Below, in pieces: positions 7,795 through 15,518 of a stretch of DNA of 43,497 nt. Origin of the DNA: Kofleriaceae bacterium (GTDB lineage: Bacteria > Myxococcota_A > Polyangia > Haliangiales > Haliangiaceae); NCBI GenBank assembly GCA_018058095.1, contig JAGPCO010000061.1, positions 1-43,497 on the forward strand, read 5' to 3'. Made by a program: the position numbers and the translations under genes. The notes below the pieces were generated by a model. It did no database searches. It worked only from the letters and a program-made list of their open reading frames with translations, and had not been told where the DNA came from. How positions within the stretch are numbered: the stretch's first letter is position 1; every line of letters starts with the position of its first letter.

Positions 7795-8769
7795 GTGGAG
7801 CACGGGCGGCCGTCGGCGCTGGCGATCGCGGTGGCGCTGGGGCTCGTGGCCAGCGGGGCCGGGGCGGGGTGTGGCGGCGGGGCGACCGAGGTCGGCCCGG
7901 TGTCGCCGGCGATCGAGGTGCCATCGCGGGCCCTGACCGCGGGTGATCGCGCGCTGACCGTGTTGCCGGCCGGTCCGGATCTGCTGCTCGAGCTCGACCT
8001 CGACCGGATCCGGGCCAACCCGACCCTGGGCCCGGCGCTGGCGGGGTGGCTCGGCCGCGATCCTGGTCAGCTGCCGCTCGGCGCCGAGGCGCCGCCGCTG
8101 GCCGAGGTTCGCTGGCTGGTCATCGCCGCGTACGACGTCGGGACCCCGACGGCGCGGACCTTGACCATCGCCGGCGCGGCCCAGGCGCCGGCCCGCACGG
8201 TCCGGCTCGGAGACGACCTGTACGCGCTTGGCCCACCGTCGCTGGTGGCGGCGGCCCAGGCCGCGGCGCGGCGGACGCGGCCGGCGGTGGCCGACGAGCC
8301 GGCGCTGCTGGCGCTGCGGGCGCGGGCGATGCCGGCGGCGGCGGCCGGGGCGGCGCTGCGGGCGTGCGCGCGCCTGTCTCCGCTGGCCCAGGTCGCGCTG
8401 ACGCGCGAGCTCGGGCTCGACCCCGCGCCGGCGGCGCTGTCGGCCTGGGCCGACCTGGCCGACGACGCGGCGGCGGTGGTGTGGATCGACGGCACCGATC
8501 CGGGCCAGCGCGACGACGCCCGCGCCGGGGCCGAGCTGCGGGTGGCGGCGCAGGCGGCGCTGGCCGAGGTGGCGGCGCTGGCGTCGGTGCAGGCGCTCGG
8601 GCTGCGCGCGGCGGTGCGGGCGGCCCGGCTCGACCAGGACGCGGCCTGGGTGCGGGTGGTGCTGGTGGTGCCGCCCGGGCGGCTGCGCCGGCTGGCCCGT
8701 CGCCTGAGCACGCCGGCGCCGGTCGCGCCGGCGCCGGCGCGACCGTCGGCGCCGGGCCCAGGCGGGTGA
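7795..8769 (+). CDS. secreted or lipid-anchored protein of unknown function
   Basis: A 324-residue protein. The N-terminus is a signal sequence ending SGAGAGCGGG; a Cys is present, but the lipobox is poor because Gly sits at -3, so lipidation is uncertain. The body is Ala-rich, with no family I recognise. Blocks such as DLLLELDLDRIRANPTLGPAL and WLVIAAYD resemble the hydrophobic core of a globular periplasmic domain. The C-terminus is a Pro/Ala tail. GTG 7795 lies 9 bp after hisC, and aroA starts 21 bp downstream, so it belongs to the same transcript. Confidence 0.65.
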   Translation: MEHGRPSALAIAVALGLVASGAGAGCGGGATEVGPVSPAIEVPSRALTAGDRALTVLPAGPDLLLELDLDRIRANPTLGPALAGWLGRDPGQLPLGAEAPPLAEVRWLVIAAYDVGTPTARTLTIAGAAQAPARTVRLGDDLYALGPPSLVAAAQAAARRTRPAVADEPALLALRARAMPAAAAGAALRACARLSPLAQVALTRELGLDPAPAALSAWADLADDAAAVVWIDGTDPGQRDDARAGAELRVAAQAALAEVAALASVQALGLRAAVRAARLDQDAAWVRVVLVVPPGRLRRLARRLSTPAPVAPAPARPSAPGPGG

Positions 8770-8790
8770 CGGTCGCGGTACGCTGACGGC

Positions 8791-10140
8791 ATGACCGCGT
8801 TCATCGTCCACCCGGCCCGGCGTGCGCTGCGCGGCACCATCACCGTGCCCGGCGACAAGTCGATCGGGCACCGCGCGCTCCTGTTCTCGTGCCTGTCGCG
8901 CACGCCGGTGCGGGTGCGCGGCCTGGGCGACGGCGCCGACAACGGGCGGTCGGCCCGGGCCATCGCCGCGCTCGGCGCCCGGCTCGAGCGCGCCGGGGAC
9001 GAGGTCATCATCCACGGCACCGGGCTCGATGGCATGCAGGCGCCGGCGGCGCCGATCGACTGCGGCAACTCGGGCACCACCATCCGCCTGCTGTGTGGCC
9101 TGGTCGCCGGTCAGCCGTTCGCGGTCACCTTGTTCGGCGACGAGTCGCTCAGCCGACGGCCGATGCGCCGGGTCATCGATCCGCTGCGCCAGATGGGCGT
9201 GGTGCTGGCCGGGCAGGGCGACGGCGCCGACCTGGTGCCGCCCCTCACCGTCGGGCCGAGCCCGCGCCCCCTCGCCGCCATCTCGTACGCCCAGCCGGTG
9301 GCGTCGGCCCAGGTCAAGAGCGCCATCCTCCTGGCCGGCCTGTACGCCGACGGCGTGACCACGGTGATCGAGCCTGGCCCCGGGCGCGATCACACCGAGC
9401 GCCTGCTGGCGCACCTGGGCGCGCCGCTGGGGTTCACGCCGCGCGGGGCCGGTCGCGCCATCCACATCGGCCGGGCCGGGTGGGACCGCACCCTGGCGGC
9501 CGATCACATCGTCGTCCCGGGCGACCCGTCGTCGGCCGCGTTCCTGCTCATCGCCACGCTGCTCGTCGGCGGCGAGCTCGCGCTGCCCGGGGTCTCGACC
9601 AACCCGACCCGGCTCGGCTTCGTCGACGCGCTGCGGGCGATGGGGGCGACGCTGGAGGTGACGCCGGCGGCGGAGCAGGGCGGCGAGCCGGTCGGCCAGC
9701 TCGGCGTGGCCGGCGCCGGTCCGGCGCCGCTGCGGGCCACCCGCATCGACGGTGCGCTCACGGTGCGTGCGCTCGACGAGCTGCCGATCCTGGCGGTGGC
9801 CGCGGCCCGGGCCGAGGGCGAGACCGTCATCGCCGACGCCGACGAGCTGCGGGTCAAGGAGTCGGATCGGATCGCCACCACCGTCGCCATGCTGCGCGCG
9901 TTCGGCGTCGAGGCCGCGGCCACCGCCGACGGCCTCGTCGTGCGCGGGCAGCCGGGGCGGCCGCTGGCGGCCGGGCGGGTCGACGCGGCCGGTGACCACC
10001 GCATCGCCATGGCCGGCGCCGTCGCCGCCCTGTGCGCCGACGCGCCGTCGCGGATCGACGACGCCGGCAACGTCGCCACCTCGTACCCGGGCTTCATCGC
10101 CGCCCTGACCGCGCTCGGCGCCGAGGTCGAGGTGGTGTGA
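8791..10140 (+). CDS. aroA: 3-phosphoshikimate 1-carboxyvinyltransferase (EPSP synthase)
   Basis: A 449-residue enzyme that joins shikimate-3-phosphate and PEP in the cytoplasmic shikimate pathway. Both halves of the fold are visible: GDKSIGHRALL (usually GDKSISHR; the catalytic Lys, first Ser and Arg are kept), DCGNSGTTIRLL, SLSRRPMRRVIDPLRQMG, and in the second half VPGDPSSAAF, RALDELPILAVAAA, ELRVKESDR and DHRIAMA. The GNSGTT and SLxxRPMxRV motifs resemble class II rather than enterobacterial class I enzymes. ATG 8791 fits family N-termini. Its stop overlaps the start of the phosphopantetheinyl transferase by 4 bp (GTGA). Confidence 0.95.
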   Translation: MTAFIVHPARRALRGTITVPGDKSIGHRALLFSCLSRTPVRVRGLGDGADNGRSARAIAALGARLERAGDEVIIHGTGLDGMQAPAAPIDCGNSGTTIRLLCGLVAGQPFAVTLFGDESLSRRPMRRVIDPLRQMGVVLAGQGDGADLVPPLTVGPSPRPLAAISYAQPVASAQVKSAILLAGLYADGVTTVIEPGPGRDHTERLLAHLGAPLGFTPRGAGRAIHIGRAGWDRTLAADHIVVPGDPSSAAFLLIATLLVGGELALPGVSTNPTRLGFVDALRAMGATLEVTPAAEQGGEPVGQLGVAGAGPAPLRATRIDGALTVRALDELPILAVAAARAEGETVIADADELRVKESDRIATTVAMLRAFGVEAAATADGLVVRGQPGRPLAAGRVDAAGDHRIAMAGAVAALCADAPSRIDDAGNVATSYPGFIAALTALGAEVEVV

Positions 10141-10817
10141 GCCCGGCGCTGGCCATCACCGAGCTCGCGCTCGACCTCGCGCCGGGGGCGCGCGGACCCG
10201 GCCGGGTCGGGCTGGTCGACCTGCGCGACCGTGCCGACGACGAGCCGGCCGGCCTGCACGCCGACGAGTGGGCGCACGCGGTGACCCTGGCCGGCCCGCG
10301 CCGGCGCGACTTCGTGGCCGGGCGGCTGGTGCTGCGCGCGCTCCTGCCCGGCGGCGCCCCGGCGCTCTTGCCCGACGATCGCGGCGCGCCGCGCCTGCCG
10401 CCCGGCTGGGTCGGCTCGGTCAGCCACAAGCGCGGGCGCGCGGCGGCGGCGGTGGCGCCCGACGACGGCTGGTCGCTCGGGGTCGACCTCGAGGACGCGC
10501 GGCCGCCGCGCCTCGACCTCGGTCCGCGGGTGCTCACCCCGCGCGAGCTGGCCGCGCTGACCGCGGCCGAGCTGGATCCGGTCGGCTACGGGCGCGCGGT
10601 CACCCGCGCCTTCTCGATCAAGGAGGCGGTGTACAAGGCCATCGATCCGCTGGTGCGGCGCTACGTCGGCTTCCGCGAGGTCGAGCTCATCGTCGGTGCC
10701 GACGGCGGCGTGGGGGTGGTGACGGTCGACCCGCGCCTGGCCGGCCTCGACATCCGGGCGACCTGGCGTGAGCACGACGCGTCATGGGTCTGCACCGCGC
10801 GCGCACGCCGGCGCTAG
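10137..10817 (+). CDS. 4'-phosphopantetheinyl transferase (EntD/Sfp type)
   Basis: A 226-residue enzyme that transfers phosphopantetheine from CoA to carrier-protein Ser residues. The key motifs are present in order: GSVSHK, GVDLED (Mg-binding acidic residues) and FSIKEAVYKA. EntD-like proteins activate carrier domains of siderophore, polyketide or nonribosomal peptide systems; no such system is in the window. GTG 10137 overlaps the aroA stop in a GTGA junction, implying translational coupling. Confidence 0.88.
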   Translation: MSPALAITELALDLAPGARGPGRVGLVDLRDRADDEPAGLHADEWAHAVTLAGPRRRDFVAGRLVLRALLPGGAPALLPDDRGAPRLPPGWVGSVSHKRGRAAAAVAPDDGWSLGVDLEDARPPRLDLGPRVLTPRELAALTAAELDPVGYGRAVTRAFSIKEAVYKAIDPLVRRYVGFREVELIVGADGGVGVVTVDPRLAGLDIRATWREHDASWVCTARARRR

Positions 10818-10852
10818 CCGTCCGTGGCCGTGCCGCCTCGGGTCATCCCCAG

Positions 10853-10877
10853 GGCCGGCCTCCGGCCGCGCCGTTTT
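10853..10877 (+). terminator. possible rho-independent terminator after the aroA operon
   Basis: GGCCGG, loop CCT, CCGGCC, then GCGCCG and TTTT. The 6-bp stem is short and the T run is displaced, so confidence is modest. It would separate the hisC-aroA run from modBC. Confidence 0.35.
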
Positions 10878-10932
10878 GCCCGGCCACGCTGACCGGCGCC
10901 CGACCCCGGCTGCTATCGTCGGCCCGACCGTC

Positions 10933-11595
10933 GTGGAGTGGGCCCCGCTCGTCCTGTCGCTGAAGATCGCCACCATCGCGACGGTGTTCACCGTCGTGCT
11001 CGGCGTCGGCCTGGGCGCGCTGCTGGCCTGGCCGCGCCTGCCCGGGCGCAACCTGCTCGACGCCATCCTGACCGCGCCGATGGTGCTGCCACCGACGGTG
11101 CTCGGCTACTACGTGCTGGTCACCGTCGGCAAGAACAGCTGGATCGAGGGCGTGTGGCAGGGCCTGTTCGGCACCAAGATCGTCTTCACCTTCACCGGCG
11201 CCGTCGTCGCCGCGATCGTCGGCTCGTTGCCGTTCGTCATCAAGGCGGCCCGCACCGCGTTCGAGGAGCTCGACCCGACCCTGGTCGCCGCGGCGCGCAC
11301 GCTCGGGGCCGGGCCGGTGCGGATCTTCTGGACCATCCGCCTGCCGCTGGCCCGGGCCGGTCTCCTGGCCGGGGCCATGCTCGGCTGGGCCAAGTCGCTC
11401 GGTGACTTCGGCATCACGATGATGGTCATCGGCAGCCGGGTCGACGACGTGCAGCCGGCGTCGATCTTCATCTACGACGCCTGGCAGGGCGGGCGCGACG
11501 GCGCCGCGCAGCGCATGGTGCTGGCGATGACCGCGGTGGCCATCGTCATCCTGTTCGTGGTCAACCACCTGTCGCGGCGGTCGCCCGGTGCGTGA
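10933..11595 (+). CDS. modB: molybdate ABC transporter permease
   Basis: A 220-residue inner-membrane permease of the ModB/CysT type with about five membrane segments. The EAA loop that docks on the ATPase reads ELDPTLVAAARTLGAGPVRI. MVLPPTVLGYYVL and AMLGWAKSLGDFGITMM are typical of molybdate permeases. GTG 10933 gives the normal family length; an extended -10-like TGCTATCGT lies just upstream. modC overlaps its stop by 8 bp. No periplasmic binding protein (modA) is adjacent. Tungstate or another oxyanion is possible. Confidence 0.85.
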   Translation: MEWAPLVLSLKIATIATVFTVVLGVGLGALLAWPRLPGRNLLDAILTAPMVLPPTVLGYYVLVTVGKNSWIEGVWQGLFGTKIVFTFTGAVVAAIVGSLPFVIKAARTAFEELDPTLVAAARTLGAGPVRIFWTIRLPLARAGLLAGAMLGWAKSLGDFGITMMVIGSRVDDVQPASIFIYDAWQGGRDGAAQRMVLAMTAVAIVILFVVNHLSRRSPGA

Positions 11596-12340
11596 CCTCC
11601 ACGCCGAGGTGGTGGTCGAGCGCGGCGGGCCGCAGCCGTTCCGCCTCGACGCGGCGCTGCATGCGCCGCCGGGCATCACCTGCATCCTGGGTCGCTCGGG
11701 CTCGGGCAAGAGCACGCTCCTGGCCGCGCTGGCCGGCCTGGTCCGGCCCGACCGAGGCCGCATCACCCTCGGTGACGAGGTGTGGTTCGATCACGCCGCC
11801 CGGGTCGACGTGCCGACCCGGCGCCGCCACGTCGCCTTCGTGTTCCAGGGCCTGGCGCTGTTCCCGCACCTCGACGCCATCGGCAACGTCAGCTACGGCA
11901 TGCCGCGATCGATGGCGCGGTCGGAGCGGCGCGATCGCGCTCGTGCGCTGCTGGCCCGGCTCGAGGTCGGCCACCTGGCGACCCGGCGGCCGCGCACGTT
12001 CTCGGGTGGCGAGGCGCAGCGGGTCGCCCTGGCCCGGGCCCTGGCCATGCAGCCGACCCTGATCCTGCTCGACGAGCCGTTCTCCGCGCTCGATCGCGAG
12101 CTGCGCCTGCAGCTGATCCGGCTGGTGCGGGACCTCATCGACGAGCAGCCGGTGCCGCTGGTGCACGTCACCCACAACACCGGCGAGGCGCGCGCGCTGG
12201 CCGACGTGGTGGTGCGGATGTCGGCCGGCAAGGTCATCGAGCGCGGGCCGCCGGGCCTCATCCTCCCGCGCCGGGTCCACGACGAGGCCAGCCCCGACGT
12301 CGACGAGACGCCGCCGCCGATCCGGGTGCCGTCGTCCTAG
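11588..12340 (+). CDS. modC: molybdate ABC transporter ATPase, short form
   Basis: A 250-residue ATPase that powers the ModB permease. Walker A is GRSGSGKST, the Q-loop lies in FVFQGLALFPH, the signature is FSGGEAQRVALARAL, Walker B is LILLDEP and the H-loop is VTHNTGEA. E. coli ModC has about 350 residues with a C-terminal TOBE/Mop molybdate-binding domain. This protein stops after the ATPase core and a Pro-rich tail, so the regulatory domain is missing. GTG 11588 overlaps the modB stop, indicating coupling. Confidence 0.88.
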   Translation: MRDLHAEVVVERGGPQPFRLDAALHAPPGITCILGRSGSGKSTLLAALAGLVRPDRGRITLGDEVWFDHAARVDVPTRRRHVAFVFQGLALFPHLDAIGNVSYGMPRSMARSERRDRARALLARLEVGHLATRRPRTFSGGEAQRVALARALAMQPTLILLDEPFSALDRELRLQLIRLVRDLIDEQPVPLVHVTHNTGEARALADVVVRMSAGKVIERGPPGLILPRRVHDEASPDVDETPPPIRVPSS

Positions 12341-12395
12341 CAGGAGGCTGACCAACGCGGCGCAGCGGCGGGTGCAGGGTCGTGCCCGTGCCCGG

Positions 12396-13667
12396 CTACG
12401 GCGCGCTGTCGATGCAGGCCTGGACCAGGGTCCGCTCGAGCACGGCGGTGCTCGACAGCGTCGGGCGGGCCACGCAGCCGGGGTCGACGCAGCGCCACAA
12501 CATGCGGTTGTTGGGGTAGTCGAGGTCGACCTCGGCGCTGGTCATGGCGTCGGCGCCGAGCAGGCCATCGAGCTCACCGCTGGCCGGGCGCAGCTCGTCG
12601 CGCAGGGCCTGCAGCAGCGGGCTGGTGTCGGGCACCACCAGGAACGGAAGGCCGGTGGCCGGGGTCAGCTCGACCAGCGCCGGCGCGCTGCACGAGCGCC
12701 CGGCCTCACATGGGCAATCGCCGCCGGCGTCACACACCTCGCCGCTGGCGGTGAGCAGGTGGTGCGCCCACACCTCACGGCATCCGCCACGTGGGGTCTG
12801 GCTGGCGGTGGCGACCAGCGCCAGCGCGGGCATCACCACGACCCGGCCGGTCAGGAGGCCGCTGGCCAGGCGCACCTCGCCGCTCGGCAGGTCGGCCAGC
12901 GCCGGCGGAGGGACCGGCTGGGCGTCGCGGTAGCGCAGGTACGCGCTCTCCGCCAGCAGGTTGCCACCCAGGCCGGTCGACAGCGCCAGCAGCAGGTCGG
13001 TGCCGCGCTGGCTGGCGATCTGCGCGCTCGGCGCCGGGGCCAGGCAGGCCTCGACCACGGTGCGCCGCGCCGCGAACGACAGCGTGGTGCCGCCGAGGTC
13101 CGACGGGTCCGGCACGAGGATGCCGCCGCCAGCCAGCGGGGCCGGGAACACCGCGTCGCAGATCTCGCTGCGATCACGCGCGCTGCCGGCCACGAACGGC
13201 AGGATGAACAGCTGGTCGTCGCCCAGGCGCAGCCGCAGCGCGTCGCCGTCGAGCGTGTCCTCGCCGGCCAGGGCCTCGGCGCCGATGACCGCGCCGACCG
13301 GCAGCGCGCTCGGCCCGACCGCACAGCTGGCCTCGGCGCACAGCCGGGTCTCGAGCACGTGGGTCGACAGCCGGGCCCGGGCGACCTGGCCCCCGCCTGG
13401 GCCGGTCCGCAGCCCGAGCAGCGCGAACTCGCTGGCGCGGATCCGCACTGGCTGGTCGGGCCCGGGGTCGACGATGGTGAGCGGCGCCAGCACGTCGAGC
13501 ACGGCGGCGCGGACGGTGCCATCGGCCTCGGCCATGCCGACCACCACCGCGCCGGCGCTGCGGTCGACGACGATCGGGAAGGCGTCGCCGCGGAAGCTGG
13601 TGTCGACGCCACACGCGCCGGCCCCGGCCAGCACCAGCGCGGTCAGCCGTCCCGGCGCCCGCGTCAT
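12396..13667 (-). CDS. putative lipoprotein, degenerate aspartyl-protease-like fold
   Basis: A 423-residue protein. The signal peptide ends with AGAGAC, a plausible lipobox. Two regions look like the lobes of a pepsin/retropepsin fold. The first has VLDVLAPLTIVD where DTGxPLTIVD would be expected. The second has LLLALSTGLGGNLLAESAY, then GLLGADAMTSAEVDLDYPNN near the end, as in bacterial aspartyl-protease-like proteins. The catalytic D-T-G is D-V-L in one lobe and S-T-G in the other, so catalysis is unlikely; a binding role is possible. At least ten Cys suggest periplasmic disulfides. Its ATG overlaps the stop of the YgfZ-like gene (ATGA), so the two are co-translated. The fold assignment is tentative. 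Confidence 0.6.
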   Translation of the reverse strand: MTRAPGRLTALVLAGAGACGVDTSFRGDAFPIVVDRSAGAVVVGMAEADGTVRAAVLDVLAPLTIVDPGPDQPVRIRASEFALLGLRTGPGGGQVARARLSTHVLETRLCAEASCAVGPSALPVGAVIGAEALAGEDTLDGDALRLRLGDDQLFILPFVAGSARDRSEICDAVFPAPLAGGGILVPDPSDLGGTTLSFAARRTVVEACLAPAPSAQIASQRGTDLLLALSTGLGGNLLAESAYLRYRDAQPVPPPALADLPSGEVRLASGLLTGRVVVMPALALVATASQTPRGGCREVWAHHLLTASGEVCDAGGDCPCEAGRSCSAPALVELTPATGLPFLVVPDTSPLLQALRDELRPASGELDGLLGADAMTSAEVDLDYPNNRMLWRCVDPGCVARPTLSSTAVLERTLVQACIDSAP

Positions 13668-14464
13668 GCCGCCGGCTCGCGGGTCGGGAGCTCGACCACC
13701 TGGGCGGTGAGCCCGGCGATCTCGACCGTGCCGCCGACGTCCCACACGGTGCGGTGCAGGTAGGCCAGCGCCACCGTCGGCCGGCCCGGCCGACGCGACA
13801 GCGACGTCACCACCCCGGCGCTGGCGCGCTGCGGGTGGACCACGGTGGCGCCCGGCACGACCGCGTCGGAGTCGCCGTGCAGGACCAGGCCGCGCAGCGC
13901 GCGCGCGGCGCCGCCCTGGGCGTGGACCCGGAACACCGGCTCCTGGCCGACGTAGCAGCCCTTGCCGTAGTCGAGCACCGCGGCCAGCGGCGTCTCGAAC
14001 GGGAAGTGGTCGGCGTCGACGTCGACGCCATAGCGCGGCAGGCCGGCCAGCACCCGCAGGCGCTCGATCTCGGCTGGGTCTCCGGCCGGGGTCGGCGCCG
14101 CGCCCTCGACCAGGGGGGCGGTCCACACCGACGCCGGATCGGTCCAGCTCCGGTACGCCGGTCCGGTCACCCGCGTGAACACCACGTCGTCCATCACCGC
14201 GTAGCGCTCGAGCAGCGCCGCGGTCGCCTCCGTCGACGCCGCCTCGCACACGACCACCAGGGTGTCGGCCGTGCGCGCGACCTGGATGACCGACAGGACC
14301 CGGCCCTTGGGGTTCAAGATCGCGCCCCAGGCCGCGGCCCCGACCGCCAGCGTCTCGACGTTGACGGTGGTGAGGCCGTGCAGGAAGCGGACGCGGTCGG
14401 CGCCGGTCAGGACGATGCGGCCCTCGGCGCTGCAGTCGACGGTCAGGGCCGGGGGCGGGGTCAT
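13664..14464 (-). CDS. ygfZ: YgfZ/IbaG57-type folate-binding Fe-S protein
   Basis: A 266-residue protein related to the T-protein of glycine cleavage. YgfZ helps assemble or repair Fe-S enzymes with tetrahydrofolate. The diagnostic K-G-C-Y-x-G-Q-E motif is present as KGCYVGQE, followed by a conserved Arg. The N-terminus (VLTGADRVRFLHGLTTVNV) and WGAILNPKGRVLSV are typical of the family. ATG 14464 lies 6 nt after a TATAGT box that pairs with TTGTAG at 16-bp spacing, so the mRNA is probably leaderless. The downstream lipoprotein overlaps by 4 bp. Confidence 0.88.
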   Translation of the reverse strand: MTPPPALTVDCSAEGRIVLTGADRVRFLHGLTTVNVETLAVGAAAWGAILNPKGRVLSVIQVARTADTLVVVCEAASTEATAALLERYAVMDDVVFTRVTGPAYRSWTDPASVWTAPLVEGAAPTPAGDPAEIERLRVLAGLPRYGVDVDADHFPFETPLAAVLDYGKGCYVGQEPVFRVHAQGGAARALRGLVLHGDSDAVVPGATVVHPQRASAGVVTSLSRRPGRPTVALAYLHRTVWDVGGTVEIAGLTAQVVELPTREPAA

Positions 14465-14470
14465 ACACGC

Positions 14471-14492
14471 ACTATAGGCGGCCCAGCGCCAG

Positions 14493-14498
<6 letters not shown>
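14471..14498 (-). promoter_or_regulatory. promoter of the ygfZ-like gene
   Basis: On the minus strand TTGTAG (14498-14493), a 16-bp spacer and TATAGT (14476-14471). The -35 contains the stop codon of the upstream thioesterase gene. The ATG is only 6 nt downstream of the -10. Confidence 0.6.
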
Positions 14499-14930
<432 letters not shown>

Positions 14931-15029
14931 CACGCAGCGCGAGGCACCGGGTGAGCCGCGCGGTGGGCTTGGCGGCGGCTGGTCACGCGGCCGCGGTTCG
15001 GGCGAGCTGTCGGCGGACGCCGGCAACCC

Positions 15030-15167
15030 TTACTTCTTCTTGGCGGGCGCCGGCTTCTTGGCCGCGGCCTTGCCAGCGTCGCGCTTGCGCGCGAGCCGGG
15101 CCTTGAGCTTGCGCTGCGCCTGCAGGCGGCGCTTCTTCCACGTCTTGCGATTGTCTCCACGTCCCAT
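15030..15167 (-). CDS. 45-residue highly basic protein, MGRGD... type
   Basis: A short reading frame with exceptional expression signals. A perfect AAGGAG Shine-Dalgarno sequence lies 7 nt from the ATG, and TTGACA, a 17-bp spacer and GATAGT lie upstream. The protein starts MGRGDNRKTWKKRRLQAQR and ends in AAKKPAPAKKK; nearly half of the residues are Lys or Arg. The MGxGD start followed by a Lys/Arg run resembles ribosomal protein Thx and small basic proteins of related bacteria, which suggests ribosome or RNA binding (inference). It is separated from the thioesterase by 99 bp. Confidence 0.75.
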   Translation of the reverse strand: MGRGDNRKTWKKRRLQAQRKLKARLARKRDAGKAAAKKPAPAKKK

Positions 15168-15190
15168 GGCGAGTCTCCTTGCGGGGCCGG

Positions 15191-15219
15191 ACTATCGGTG
15201 CCCCGCTGCCCGCTGTCAA
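15191..15219 (-). promoter_or_regulatory. strong promoter of the 45-residue basic protein
   Basis: TTGACA (perfect -35, 15219-15214), a 17-bp spacer and GATAGT (15196-15191) on the minus strand. It lies 24 nt upstream of the ATG. Confidence 0.7.
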
Positions 15220-15259
15220 TGCGGGGCGGCCCGCACGTGTGGGCCGCGGTCGCCCCCCG

Positions 15260-15377
15260 CTAGCAGGCTGCTGAGAAACCCGTGCCGGCGGCTCCTGCCG
15301 ACGGGACGGGCTCGGTGTTTTCAGCAGGCTGCGAGATCGAAAATGACTAGCAGGCTGCTTCTTCAGCAGCCTGCTAG
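15260..15377 (+). repeat. dispersed ~118-bp repeat, copy A
   Basis: One of three copies in the window. The ends form a perfect 15-bp inverted repeat, CTAGCAGGCTGCTGA and TCAGCAGCCTGCTAG. The interior carries a GC-rich core and CGAGATCGAAAATG before a terminal hairpin of AGCAGGCTGCT, loop TTCTTC-like, and its complement. There is no coding capacity. It is flanked by CTAG on both sides, as a small non-autonomous transposable element would be (inference). Confidence 0.85.
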
Positions 15378-15518
15378 GGCCCGGGAAGGGGCAACTCGAT
15401 CGAAGCTCGCGAACGAGCCGCCCCGCGGGCAAGGCGCCGGTACGTGACCGAGGAGCAACGCAGCCCCCGGGGATGGATCGTTCGCGAGAACGATTGAGTT
15501 GTCCCTTCCCGGGCCCTT
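15376..15518 (+). repeat. inverted-repeat element of about 143 bp next to repeat copy A
   Basis: Arms of about 40 bp (15376-15416 and 15478-15518) share the complement of AGGGCCCGGGAAGGG, CAACTC, ATCG and CTCGCGAACGA, with only a few differences. Two differences are G opposite T, so a plus-strand RNA would keep pairing by G-U wobble. The right arm runs into the stop codon of the tamA-like gene. Together with repeat copy A it fills the gap between the basic-protein promoter and that gene. Confidence 0.75.

Noticed and set aside
8791-10140. The aroA gene as evidence for glyphosate resistance
   Set aside because: Some class II-like motifs are present, but the residues that decide tolerance cannot be judged without a proper alignment.
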